Of a stretch of 64,000 nt of DNA, positions 9,040 to 22,300 are shown piece by piece. The DNA is taken from contig NZ_JPMI01000168.1 in assembly GCF_000733295.1 (NCBI RefSeq), positions 1-64,000 on the forward strand. Direction: 5' to 3'. The first letter of the stretch is position 1, and each line of letters opens with the position of its first letter. Made by a program: the position numbers and the translations under genes. This DNA is from Archangium violaceum Cb vi76 (GTDB lineage: Bacteria > Myxococcota > Myxococcia > Myxococcales > Myxococcaceae). A model generated the notes under the pieces. That model searched no databases, was not told the DNA's origin, and worked only from the letters and a program-made list of their open reading frames with translations.

Positions 9040-10668
9040 ATGCGTGAAGCGCTGCTCGATGATGTCAGTACGGTCTCCCTGCCGAAACGGGGCGCTGGCG
9101 AGCGGGCCCTTCGGCTCGTTCCGGTGCTGACCCTCATCTCCCATCCCTCCACCCAGCGGGTGGGTGAGCGGCTCCTGCTGGAGGAACTGCTCGCCGGCAA
9201 GAACGTCGCGCTCTCCCGGAAGGCGCCGGACTTCCTGCGGCCCGGCCAGACGCGGGGCGCGCCCCTGGCGGATCCCTGCCTGAGCCGCAAGCCCATCGTC
9301 TTCGCGCCCGGCGAAGGCGGCCGGGTGCGGCTGCTCGTCGAGGAGGGCGGCACCCAGGTGGTGGCGGGCGAGCCCATCCGGGGCGGCCGGGAGTTCGGCA
9401 CCGAGGAGCTGGCCGCGGGCATTCCCCTCGAGCTCGCCGAGCGCGTGGTGCTGTTGCTGCACCTGGCGGAGCCCGACTCGGGGGACGCCCAGGACACGCT
9501 GGGGATGGTGGGGCAGAGCCCGGGCATCCGGCGGGTGCGCCGGCACATCGCCCAGGTGGCGGACCTGAAGGTGCCGGTGCTCATCCGCGGCGAGACGGGC
9601 ACGGGCAAGGAGCTGGTGGCCCAGGCCATCCACCAGCACAGCCGCCGCCGGGCCGCTCGCTTCATCGGCGTGAACCTGGGCGCCATCCCCAAGGAGCTGG
9701 CGGAGGCCGAGCTCTTCGGTGCGAAGAAGGGCGCGCATTCGACCGCCATCAAGGACAGTGACGGCTACTTCGGCGCGGCCCAGGGCGGCACCCTGTTCCT
9801 CGACGAGGTGGGCGAGGCGCCCCCCGCGGTGCAGGTGAAGCTGCTGCGCGTGCTGGAGAAGGAGGAGATGTTCCCGGTGGGGTCGAGCATCCCCATCCCC
9901 ACGGACGTGCGCCTCGTGGCCGCCACGGACGCCAACCTCGAGGAGCGGATCCGCGAGGGCCACTTCAAGGCGCCGCTGATGCACCGGCTGGCCGGCTATG
10001 ACATCCGCCTGCCACCGCTGCGCGAGCGCCGCGAGGACATCGGCCTGCTCTTCTTCCACTTCGCCCGCGAGGAGATGGAGGCGCTCGGCGAGGCCTGGCG
10101 TCTGGAGCCCGAGGACCCCTACGCCGAGCCGTGGTTGCCGGCGTCGCTGGCGGCCCGGCTCGTGCGCTACTCCTGGCCCGGCAACATCCGCCAGCTGCGC
10201 AACCTGACGCGCCAGCTCGTCATCGCCAGCCGCGGTCAGCCGCACCTGCGCGTGGATCCCCAGCTCGAGAAGGAGCTGGGCCCGGCCGCGACTCCTTCCG
10301 GACGGCCCCTGCGCCTGGGGGTGGACTCGGATCCCCAGGCCACGCCCGCGCCCAAGGCCGTGACGGAGCCCAGGGTCGTGCTTCGCCGCAAGCCCTCGGA
10401 CATCACCGAGCAGGAGCTGCTCGCGGTGCTGCGCGCGCAGGCGTGGGACCTCAAGAAGGCCGCGGACCAGTTGGGCATCCCCCGGCCCTCCATCTACGAT
10501 CTCATCGACAAGAGCCCCAACATCCGCACGGCGGGAGACCTCTCTCCGGAGGAGATCACCCGGTGCTACCGCGAGTGCCAGGGCGACCTGGAGGCCATGG
10601 TGCAGCGCCTGGAGGTCTCCAAGCGGGCGCTGCGCCGCCGTATCAATGAACTGGGGCTCGACGCGTAG
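9040..10668 (+). CDS. AAA+ enhancer-binding-type regulator with degenerate FHA domain and altered GAFTGA loop
   Basis: 542 residues. The N-terminal ~145 residues look like a degenerate FHA domain (PLADPCLSRKPIVF, with Lys where the usual His would be), a type fused to sigma-54 activators in myxobacteria. The AAA+ domain has Walker A GETGTGKE at 184-191, Walker B GGTLFLDEVG at 249-258 and the PPLRERREDI region. The loop that normally reads GAFTGA and contacts sigma-54 reads GAHSTA at 231-236. The C-terminus carries two Fis-like helix-turn-helix segments (about 468-491 and 514-538) instead of one. It is therefore either a regulator of non-sigma-54 promoters or an activator with unusual sigma-54 contact. 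Start at 9040 (MREALLDD) gives a normal FHA start. Confidence 0.88.
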   Translation: MREALLDDVSTVSLPKRGAGERALRLVPVLTLISHPSTQRVGERLLLEELLAGKNVALSRKAPDFLRPGQTRGAPLADPCLSRKPIVFAPGEGGRVRLLVEEGGTQVVAGEPIRGGREFGTEELAAGIPLELAERVVLLLHLAEPDSGDAQDTLGMVGQSPGIRRVRRHIAQVADLKVPVLIRGETGTGKELVAQAIHQHSRRRAARFIGVNLGAIPKELAEAELFGAKKGAHSTAIKDSDGYFGAAQGGTLFLDEVGEAPPAVQVKLLRVLEKEEMFPVGSSIPIPTDVRLVAATDANLEERIREGHFKAPLMHRLAGYDIRLPPLRERREDIGLLFFHFAREEMEALGEAWRLEPEDPYAEPWLPASLAARLVRYSWPGNIRQLRNLTRQLVIASRGQPHLRVDPQLEKELGPAATPSGRPLRLGVDSDPQATPAPKAVTEPRVVLRRKPSDITEQELLAVLRAQAWDLKKAADQLGIPRPSIYDLIDKSPNIRTAGDLSPEEITRCYRECQGDLEAMVQRLEVSKRALRRRINELGLDA

Positions 10669-10672
10669 CCGC

Positions 10673-10725
10673 CGACACGTCGAGCGCCCGGGGCGCCCCT
10701 CCACCCGACGCCGCTCGACATGTCG
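10673..10725. repeat. Long inverted repeat built on CGACACGTCG / CGACATGTCG
   Basis: CGACACGTCGAGCG at 10673-10686 faces CGCTCGACATGTCG at 10712-10725 (13 of 14 pairs). The right arm also forms a 16-bp perfect palindrome at 10713-10728. A further GCTCGACG at 10656 can pair with CGTCGAGC at 10678. It may be a terminator stem without a T-run or a binding site. A related dyad occurs at 15193-15231. Confidence 0.55.
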
Positions 10726-10922
10726 AGCCCTTCCCCCCACCCCCGTATTCGAGAGAGACCGGCCGGGAAATCGGGCCTTGGCCTTTTCGCGGGACGGCAC
10801 GCCCGTTGCTCAAGCCTGTCGGCATCCGAGACCGGGAGGAGCCGGGCGGCAAGGGGGGCGGCTCCTCCTGGACCTCGGAGGTTTCGAGTCTCAGCTAGGT
10901 TTGGCTCCTGGAGGGGGAAACC

Positions 10923-11383
10923 ATGTCGCAGCACGAGATGATGAAGAGTGGTGGCAGCAATCGGCGCGAGGCCAGGAAGGGGTCGGCGTTCAAGACACCG
11001 GACAACTGCCCGTGCGTCGAGCGGTTCAAGATGCGCGTGGTGTTCAAGGTGCAGGACGCCCTCAGGCCGATGCTTCCTCCGTGCACGGACGAGAACGGCA
11101 ATGAGACGGAGTGCCCCACGCTCGTGCCGGTCTTCTCCGTGGAGGGAGCGGCTTCCCAGGCTCCGGGCCACTGCCCGTGCCTCGAGCGCCTCAAGATGCG
11201 TGTGCTGCTCGAGGCGGACTCCAGCGGGGCCATGGGTCTCAAGTGCGTGGACGAGAACGGCAATGAGACGGAGTGCCCGACGGGAATCGTACCGGTGAGC
11301 CCCGTGGAGGGGACGGTCTCCCTGGCGGGCTCCGTGTGGTGCCCTTGCCTCACGCATGCCTGGGGACTGGCGCCGAAGCGTGG

Positions 11384-11387
<4 letters not shown>
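10923..11387 (+). CDS. Cysteine-rich protein with internal duplication and three CPC motifs
   Basis: 154 residues, no recognised family. Two ~48-residue repeats (about 28-75 and 83-130) each run: CPC followed by (V/L)ER(F/L)KMRV, then a lone Cys, the phrase DENGNETEC with its own Cys, and a PV-x-S-VEG end. A third CPC is at 140-142. All ten cysteines (29, 31, 54, 64, 84, 86, 108, 118, 140, 142) lie in these positions, which suggests metal binding or ordered disulfides. There is no signal peptide; the N-terminus is basic and polar. A strong GGAGGGGG lies just upstream of the ATG. Its stop overlaps, tail to tail, the stop of the giant kinase gene. Confidence 0.75.
11087..11278 (+). repeat. In-frame 30-bp perfect direct repeat
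   Basis: Bases 11087-11116 and 11249-11278 are identical over 30 bp, 162 bp (54 codons) apart, and encode DENGNETEC in both protein repeats. Identity at the DNA level, including third positions, points to a recent duplication or gene conversion. Confidence 0.85.
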
Positions 11388-15100
<3,713 letters not shown>

Positions 15101-15192
15101 CTTACGACCCCCTTCGCGCGGATGAAGCGTCCTGGCTCCAGCAAGGGGTACGCCAGTGCCCGGTTCACCGGGAGTGGGGCCTCACGAGGCGG

Positions 15193-15231
15193 GTTCCGAC
15201 GTGTCGAAAGCCCTCCTCGACACGTCGGAAC
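15193..15231. repeat. 15-bp perfect inverted repeat with CGACGTGTCGA core
   Basis: The arms 15193-15207 and 15217-15231 are exact complements around a 9-base loop. It lies 21 bp beyond the amidohydrolase stop and about 90 bp upstream of the kinase start. No T-run follows on either strand, so it could be a factor-dependent terminator stem or an operator. It shares its core with the repeat at 10673. Confidence 0.7.
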
Positions 15232-15252
15232 GGGGGCGTCGATGCCGGGGGC

Positions 15253-16938
15253 TCAGCGGGCCGAATGGACCTCGGCGCCGGCCACCACGGTGAGCTTCAC
15301 CTCGGCGGTGAGCAGCTGCTCCGGAGGCGCCTCGACCGGATCCACCGAGAGCGCCACGAAGTCCGCGTCCATGCCCGGCTTCAGCCGGCCCCGCTCGTTC
15401 TCCGCGAACGCCGCCTGGGCCGCGCCCACCGTGAAGCCCTCCAGGGCCTCCTCGCCGCTCAGCCGCTGCATGGGGTACCACCCGTTGAGGGGCTGGCCCT
15501 CGGCGTCCTGCCGCGTGCGCGCCGCGTACAGCCCCAGCAGCACGTCCGGACGCTCCACCGGGAAGTCACTGCCGAACGCCAGCAGCGTCCCCGCCTTCTT
15601 CAGCTCGCGCCACGCGTACGCGCCCTGGATGCGCTCCGGCCCCACGCGTGTCTCCGCCCACGGCATGTCGCTCGTCGCGTGCGTGGGCTGCATGCTCGCC
15701 ACGAAGCCACTCTTCCCCATCCGGACGATGTCCTCCAGCCGCAGGATCTGCGCGTGCTCCACCCGGTGCCGCAGGTGGCGCGTCCCCGTGGCCTCCGCCT
15801 GGCGCAGCAGCGTCTCCAGCACCAGCGTGTTCGCCCGGTCTCCAATCGCGTGCGTGGCCACCTGGAAACCGCGCTCCATGAAGGCCTTCACCCGCGCCTC
15901 GTACTCCTCGGGCGAGAGCAGCAGCAGCCCCCGGTGGGACGGCTCGTCGCTGTACGGCGCGTGCAGCGCCGCGCCCCGGCTCCCCAGCGCCCCGTCCAGG
16001 CTCAGCTTCACCGCGCGCAGCGTCAGCATCCGGCCCTGGAAGGGGCCCTCGCGCAGGTACGTCTCGCGGTCCGCTCCCTGGCCATCCGCCATCACGTAGA
16101 CCCGCAGGGGCAGCCGGCCCTCCTTGTCCCAGCGCTGCATCAGCCGGAAGGTGCGCAGATCCATGCCCGCGTCGTGCACGCTCGTCAGCCCCACCTGGGC
16201 ACAGCGCGCGAGCGCCGCGGCGAGCCGCGCCTCGTGCTGCGCCTCCGTGGGGGACGGCAGCACCGCGTTCACCAGGTCCATCGCGTTGTCCACGAGGATG
16301 CCCGTGGGCTCACCGTTCGCGTCGCGCAGGATGCGGCCTCCCGCCGGGTCCGGTGTGTCCTTCGTAATCTTCGCGCGCCGCAGGGCCTCGCCATTCACCC
16401 AGAGCGCGTGACCGTCGACGCGCTCGAGCGCCACGGGCGTCTTCGGCAGCTTCGCGTCCAGCTCCGCCCGGCCGGGGAAGCTCTTCTCCGGCCAGTCGTT
16501 CTGATCCCACCCGCGGCCGATCAGCCAGTCCCCCTGCCAGGCGGTGGCGGGAGCGGAGGCCACGCGAGACAGCACCTCGTCCCGCGTGGCCGTGCTCTCC
16601 AGTTGCACCCCGGCCAGGCCCGCGCCGAGCCCCGCGAGGTGCCCGTGCGCGTCCGTCAGGCCGGGCACCACCGTGGCCTCTCCCAGGTCCACCACGCGCG
16701 CGTCCGCTCCCGCCGAGGCGAGCACCTCGTCCCGGGTGCCCACCGCGAGCACCTTCCCCGCGCGCACGGAGAGTGCTTCGGCCATGGGGCGCTCCGCATC
16801 GAGCGTCCGCACGCGCCGCGCGACATACACGGTGGTGGAAGAGGAGGAGGTTGGCTGAGCCTCGGGAGCATGCCGGGCACAACCGGCCGAGCACGCGAAG
16901 AGGAGCACCGCGCCGAGGAGAGACTTCATTCCGTGCAT
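15253..16938 (-). CDS. YtcJ-like metal-dependent amidohydrolase, predicted lipoprotein
   Basis: 561 residues. The N-terminal signal ends in CSAGC, so the enzyme is probably lipid-anchored outside the cytoplasm, unusual but known for this family. The amidohydrolase body has the first metal motif DAHGH in its ATVVPGLTDAHGHL strand, a carboxylate-lysine candidate in VKLSLDGALGSRG, histidines in THAIGDRAN and HRVEHAQ, and the catalytic Asp in FGSDFPVE. YtcJ-type enzymes hydrolyse amide-like bonds in varied substrates; the substrate here is unknown. The ATG at 16938 is chosen because AAGGTG precedes it and the signal peptide follows directly. It is divergent from the gene at 17098. Confidence 0.88.
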   Translation of the reverse strand: MHGMKSLLGAVLLFACSAGCARHAPEAQPTSSSSTTVYVARRVRTLDAERPMAEALSVRAGKVLAVGTRDEVLASAGADARVVDLGEATVVPGLTDAHGHLAGLGAGLAGVQLESTATRDEVLSRVASAPATAWQGDWLIGRGWDQNDWPEKSFPGRAELDAKLPKTPVALERVDGHALWVNGEALRRAKITKDTPDPAGGRILRDANGEPTGILVDNAMDLVNAVLPSPTEAQHEARLAAALARCAQVGLTSVHDAGMDLRTFRLMQRWDKEGRLPLRVYVMADGQGADRETYLREGPFQGRMLTLRAVKLSLDGALGSRGAALHAPYSDEPSHRGLLLLSPEEYEARVKAFMERGFQVATHAIGDRANTLVLETLLRQAEATGTRHLRHRVEHAQILRLEDIVRMGKSGFVASMQPTHATSDMPWAETRVGPERIQGAYAWRELKKAGTLLAFGSDFPVERPDVLLGLYAARTRQDAEGQPLNGWYPMQRLSGEEALEGFTVGAAQAAFAENERGRLKPGMDADFVALSVDPVEAPPEQLLTAEVKLTVVAGAEVHSAR

Positions 16939-17097
16939 TGCACACCTTTCGGACTGCCCCGGTTGCCGGGGTGGGTGGGGCCACACTCTGGCGCACTCTC
17001 GTGCGCGTGGGAATGCGTGGGCAGGCTTTTGGCGGAGGCCTCGATCCCTCCTAACGTCTGGTGTGAAGCTGCGATTCACTCACAAGGGGGAAGGTTC

Positions 17098-19269
17098 GTG
17101 CTTCGGCTCCATTCATTGGCAATCTTGGTGTCTCTCGGTCTGCTGACCGCCTGTTCTTCTCCGGCGGCGGAGGACGTGTCGCCACAACCCTCGTCACACG
17201 CGTTGCAGCGGGCACCGCTCCCTCTGGCGCCCACCGTCCAGGTCTTTCCCAGCAGCCTCGACTTCGGTGCGCAGGGGGTGGGGACCACCAGCGCGCCCCT
17301 GCAGGTGACGGTGCGTAACACCGGCACCGAGGACCTGTTCCTCGGCGACGTCGTCACCACCGGGCCCTTCGAGGTGTCACCGGTGGGGCCCTTCACTGTG
17401 GCGCCGGATGCCTTCCAGGAACTCTCGGTGGTGTTCCGTCCCACCAGCGCAGGGAGCAGCACGGGCACCCTCGCCTTCACCAGCAATGACCCGGTCAATG
17501 CTCGCGTGACGGTCTTTCTCTCTGGCCAGGGGGTGACGCCCGTCGAGGTGAGCCCCACCTCGCTCGATTTCGGAGAGCAGCTCGTGGGCACCACCAGCGC
17601 GGCCAGGCGGGTGACGCTCCGCAACACCGGCAGCGCGAGTGTCACCGTCACCAGCATCTCCATCACCACGCCCTTCGCCGTGTCGTCTCCTTCCTCTCCC
17701 TTCATCCTGGCTCCAGGTGCCTCCCAGGAGGTCTCCATGACGTTCGGGCCCATCACACCGGGCAGCGTCTCGGGCACGCTCACCTTGAGCACCGACTCGG
17801 CCACGTCGCCGAGCCTCTCTGTTCCCCTGGCCGGTAGGGGCGTGAGGCCCACCATCGCGGTGAGCCCCACCTCGCTCGACTTCGGAGCGCAGCTCGTGGG
17901 CACCACCAGCGCGGCCAGGCGGGTGACGGTGCGCAACACCGGCACCGGGGTCCTCACCCTCACCAGCGTCACTCTCTCCAGTGCGGCCTTCTCCGCCTCG
18001 CCCACGTCGGTTCCCCTCTCCGTGGAGCCAGGAGCCACCCGGGAGATCTCGGTGACGTTCAATCCCACCACCGAAAGCTCCTTCACGGGGACGCTCACCC
18101 TGGCCTCCAATGACCCGGATGCTCCGAACGTCTCCATTCCACTCTCCGGCTCCGGGGTGAGGCCCGAGCTGGACATCTCTTCGACCCGTCTCGACTTCGG
18201 CGCGTCCAACGTGGGCGCGAGCGCTATCCTGCGGGAGCTCCGCTTCCACAACCCGGGCGGCACGGAGATGGCCATTTCCTCGCTCTCCTTCTCGGGAGCG
18301 GCCGCGCTCGACTTCGGCATCGACCCGCCGGTCTCCTTCCCGGTGGCGGTCTCCCCTGGTTCCACCGTCACCCTCACCCTGAGCTTCGTTCCTCGAGCGG
18401 TGGGTGCACGCGAGGCCCGGGCCACCTTCGGCCTCGAAGGCTCGGCCCAGGACTCCGTGGAGGTGGCGCTCGTGGGTGAAGGCACCTCGCCGCTGGTGGC
18501 GGTGACGCCTGGCCGGTTGGACTTCGGTACCTGGCGGTTGGGGGACACCGTCGCGCCGCTTGCCCTCCGGTTGCAGAACACGGGAACGGGTCCGCTCACA
18601 GTTCATCGTGTGGAGCTGGGCGGAGCGGATGCGGCCCGGTTCTTGGTGTCTCCCCTCTCGCTGCTCCTCACCCTGGCACCGGGTGCGTTCATGGAGCTCT
18701 CCGTGACGCCGACCCCGGAAGAGGTGCGGACCCTCTCGGCCACGCTGGTAGTGGTGTCGGATGACGCGTCTCAGCCCCGCGTGGAGGTGCCTCTCGCGGG
18801 CAAGGTGGTGGGCAGCGCCTTGTCCGTCGAGCCCACGAGCTGGGACTTCGGTGAGGTGGAGGCGGGAACGCGGAGCGAGCCGCGGACCTTCACCGTCACC
18901 AATGTGAGCTCGACTCCCAGGACGGTGGAGCGCGTGCAGTCGACGAGCGCCGCCTTCGAGGTGGAAGGGCTCCAGGGCACCACCCTCGAACCGGGCGCGG
19001 GCGCTACCTTCCGCGTTCTCTTCCATCCGGAGGAGGCGGGCGCGGCCAGCGGCGAGGTGCGTTTGATGCTCCAGGGGGAGAGCACCCCCGATGCGGTGCT
19101 GGCGGTGAATGGCACGGGCAGCACCCAGCCGGTCTCGGTCCCCGGGTCCGGGTGCTCGTGCAACAGCGGTGGTGGCACCGGCATGGCGGCGAGCCTGGCC
19201 CTGCTGGCCCTCCTGGTGCTGAGCGGACGCCGTACCCGCGGAGCCGGCGTCACGAACTCCTGGCGGTAG
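17098..19269 (+). CDS. Choice-of-anchor-D repeat surface protein with MYXO-CTERM-like tail
   Basis: 723 residues from a GTG preceded by AAGGGGG seven bases upstream. A signal sequence ends at LLTACSS, so the precursor may also be a lipoprotein. The body is six ~105-residue immunoglobulin-like domains of the choice-of-anchor D / ASH type, each opening with a (S/T)xLDFG-like phrase and a VRNTGT-like strand. The C-terminus has GSGCSCNSGGG, a hydrophobic helix and a short basic end, matching the MYXO-CTERM pattern. It is expected to be exposed on the outer surface; such repeats usually form stalks. Domains 2 and 3 are very similar at DNA level (VGTTSAARRVT in both), suggesting recent duplication. 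Confidence 0.88.
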   Translation: MLRLHSLAILVSLGLLTACSSPAAEDVSPQPSSHALQRAPLPLAPTVQVFPSSLDFGAQGVGTTSAPLQVTVRNTGTEDLFLGDVVTTGPFEVSPVGPFTVAPDAFQELSVVFRPTSAGSSTGTLAFTSNDPVNARVTVFLSGQGVTPVEVSPTSLDFGEQLVGTTSAARRVTLRNTGSASVTVTSISITTPFAVSSPSSPFILAPGASQEVSMTFGPITPGSVSGTLTLSTDSATSPSLSVPLAGRGVRPTIAVSPTSLDFGAQLVGTTSAARRVTVRNTGTGVLTLTSVTLSSAAFSASPTSVPLSVEPGATREISVTFNPTTESSFTGTLTLASNDPDAPNVSIPLSGSGVRPELDISSTRLDFGASNVGASAILRELRFHNPGGTEMAISSLSFSGAAALDFGIDPPVSFPVAVSPGSTVTLTLSFVPRAVGAREARATFGLEGSAQDSVEVALVGEGTSPLVAVTPGRLDFGTWRLGDTVAPLALRLQNTGTGPLTVHRVELGGADAARFLVSPLSLLLTLAPGAFMELSVTPTPEEVRTLSATLVVVSDDASQPRVEVPLAGKVVGSALSVEPTSWDFGEVEAGTRSEPRTFTVTNVSSTPRTVERVQSTSAAFEVEGLQGTTLEPGAGATFRVLFHPEEAGAASGEVRLMLQGESTPDAVLAVNGTGSTQPVSVPGSGCSCNSGGGTGMAASLALLALLVLSGRRTRGAGVTNSWR

Positions 19270-19319
19270 AAAAAGGAGAGGGCCCCGGACCCGGCGAGTG
19301 GCTCGCCAGCCCGGGGCCC
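19270..19319 (-). terminator. Rho-independent terminator of the kelch gene
   Basis: GGGCCCCGG at 19280-19288 pairs with CCGGGGCCC at 19311-19319, with an inner GGCGAG/CTCGCC stem. Read on the minus strand, the hairpin is followed by five T (AAAAA at 19270-19274). It may also stop the plus-strand gene that ends at 19269. Confidence 0.75.
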
Positions 19320-19352
19320 CTGTTCATCGAGGCCGTTCAGCCTCCGCCGCCA

Positions 19353-22300
19353 CTACCCGCCGAAGTCGTACAGCTCGGCCGTGTACTGGCTGGCGGTGCT
19401 GAAGCCCGCGGTGATGAGCACCTTGCCTCCCGGCAGCAGCGAGGCCGTGTGCTCGTAGCGGTTCTGGCCCATGGCGCCCGTGGTGCACCACGTGCCCGTC
19501 AGCGGGTTGTACAGCTCCGCGGAGGAGTGGATGCCCGTGGAGGCGTCGTAGCCGCCCACCGCCAGCACCAGCCCGTTGGGCAGCAACGTCAGCGAGTGGC
19601 GCCGCCGGGGAGAGAGCATCTCGCCGGTGCTCATCCACGCGCCCGTGGCCGGGTCATACAGCTCGGCGGCGTTGCTCTGCGCGCCGTCCTTGCCTCCGCC
19701 CGACACCAGCACCTTGCCGTTGGGCAGCAGCGCGGCCGCGTGGAATCCACGTGCCGTGCCCAGGGTGCCAGCGCTCGTCCACGTGCCCGTGGCCGGGTCG
19801 TACAGCTCCGCGCCCACCAGGCAGTTGGTGCCCGTGCACTCGTCGCCGTTGTCGGTGAGGCCCCCGGCCACCAGCACCCGGCCATCCTCCAGCAGGGTGG
19901 CGGTGAAGGCCCGGCGCGCCGTGGCCATGCCGCCCGTGGCGCTCCACGAACCGGTGAGCGGGTTGTACACCTCGGCCGAGGCCAGCAGCGTACCGGAGCT
20001 GGTCGTGCCACCCATCACCAGCACCCGGCCGTCCGTCAGCGCCACCGCCCGGTGCTCGCGGCGGTACGTCACCATGTTGCCCGTGGCGCTCCAGGTGCCC
20101 GTGGCGGGGTCGTACAGCTCCGCCGAGGTGCTCGCGCTGGCGCCGTCACCGCCCGCCACCAGCACCGAGCCATCCGCCAGCAGCGTGGCCGTGTGGAGGC
20201 GGTGGTTGGTGTGGGGGCTGCCCGTGGGGGTCCAGGTGCCCGTGGCCGGCGAGTACAGCTCCGCCGAGGGCGCCCAGCTCCAGCCGCCGAGCATCAGCAC
20301 CCGGCCGTCCGCCAGCACGGTGGACGTGTGCTGCAGGTGCAGGGTGTGGGTGCCTCCGGTGGGCTGGAAGTGGCCCGCGTTGGGCGCGCAGCAGTTGGTG
20401 GGGCCCTTCACCACTTCCACCACGCGCGTGGCCGTGGCCTCCAGGCCCGCCGCGTCCTTCACCGAGTAGGCGAGGGTGTAGCTGCCCGGGATGTTGGGAT
20501 TCACGGTGCCGGACACCGTCACCTGGGAGCTCAGGTCCCCGGCGCACACGTCCGAGGCCGAGGCGCCCAGGTCTGTGTAGGTGTCGATGCCGCACTCGAG
20601 GGAGACGGTGTCCTCTCCGTTGAGCGTCAGCAGCGGGGGCTTCGTGTCCGTCACGGTGACGGTGGTGGAGCAGGTGGCCTGGAGGCCCGCCATGTCCGTG
20701 GCCGTGTAGGTGACGGTCGAGGTGCCCAGCGGGAAGGACGTGGACGAGGGCGTCACGCTCTTCAGCTTGCAGACATCCGTGGCGGTGGCCTCGGGCGGTA
20801 CCACGGCATTGCTGGCATCGCACTCGTAGGAGGAGGGCTCGGGGCACGTCACCTCGGGCGGCTCCTCGTCACGCACCGTCACGCCGAAGGAGCAGCTCGC
20901 CCGGTTGCCTGCCTCGTCGAAGGCGGTGCACACCGTGGCCGTCGTGCCCACGGGGAACGTGGTGCCGGAGGCCGGCGAGCACGCGGTGATGACACCGCCG
21001 CACCGGTCGCTGGCCGTGGGCGTGAAGCTGGCCTTCGCGCCTCCCGCGGTGCACGCGAGCACCTGCTCGTCCGGGCAGGAGATGGTGGGCGCCACCATGT
21101 CCTTCACCGTGACGGTGGCCTCGCAGGAGGAGGCGTTGCCCGCCTTGTCCGTGCAGGTGAGCGTCACCCGCTGCGTGCCCATGCCGAACGGGCAGTCCGG
21201 CGTCTGCGTGCAGGTGATGCTGTCCCCCGTGTCCGGGTCGTACGAGCCGTCATTCACCGAGCCGCACCCGCCCGTGCACTCCTCGTCGGCGGCCACCGTC
21301 ACGCTCTTGCAGCGCGCCACCGGCGGGCGGTTGAGGCAGTAGGTGCCCGGGCAGCTCGGGCCGTCCACCGGGTCATCCCACACCACCTGCTGCGAGCCCG
21401 TGGCCGGCTCCGGCAGGCCCGCGCTGTAGGCGAACACCTTCACCGTGTTCTCGCAGGACTGCAGCGCCGCGTCGAAGGAGAAGGTCGGGTCCTTGCCGCA
21501 GTTCGTGCACAGCTGCACCTCGGGCCCGTCGTTGATTTGATACCAGATGCGATCCACCTCGGCCGGGGAGCTCTTCACCACGCCGCTGACGGGGGCGCTC
21601 GCACCCGAGGCACAGCGGTTGATGGGGTTGATGATCACCGACAGCGGGGGAACGAGCTTCAGCCGCTGCCCGCATCCCAGGGCCACGCTGATGGGCGCGA
21701 AGTTGGCGGTGTTCACGTCGCCGGCCGCGTTCACCATCTGGGCGCTCGGGCTCACCGTGAAGTTGCCCTGCGGAAGCGTCATGGACAGCAGGCCCGTGGT
21801 CTGCGCGTAGCTCTGGGGCGAGCCGTAGCCATTGACGTAGGGGTCTCCGTAGAAGGTGCCGCCGGCCGAGTAGGAAATGCTCTTGCCCTGCCAGTCGGTG
21901 CCGTTGAAGGAGCCCGACACGGTGGCCGTGGGGTTGTAGAAGCGTCCCAGGTCCGTCCGGTAGAAGAGCTGCACCTCGTTGAAGCAGTACTCGTGGTCGA
22001 TGCGGAACCGATCCTCCGGGGCCATCAGCTTCGTCCGGGTCACGTTGGGTGAAAACTCGAGCACGCCGTTGCGGAACCGGTTGGGGTCATACAGGCCGGG
22101 CCGGGTGGAGAAGGAGGCGCCCTCGGACCAGAAGCGCAGCCTCATCGAGGATTGGCTCCAGCTATGGGGCAGGTCATACGGATTGGGCAGCACCTGCTCG
22201 TAGTTGGAGGCGAACTCGCCGGTGCCCGGCTGGAACGTGCCCGGGAAGCCGCTCAGCGAATAACCGCTCCCCGAGTACGCATACATCCGCGTCTCGTCGA

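Noticed and set aside
8863-10800. Minus-strand extension upstream of the lipoprotein gene
   Set aside because: It overlaps the AAA+ regulator completely and would bury the lipoprotein signal in the middle of the protein.
15265-17097. In-frame upstream extension of the choice-of-anchor-D gene
   Set aside because: It runs antisense through the amidohydrolase gene and has shadow composition; GTG 17098 has a ribosome site and a signal peptide.
19152-22052. Long plus-strand open frames opposite the kelch gene
   Set aside because: Antisense composition (Arg, Gly, Val, His), no motifs; the kelch/HYR protein on the other strand is unmistakable.
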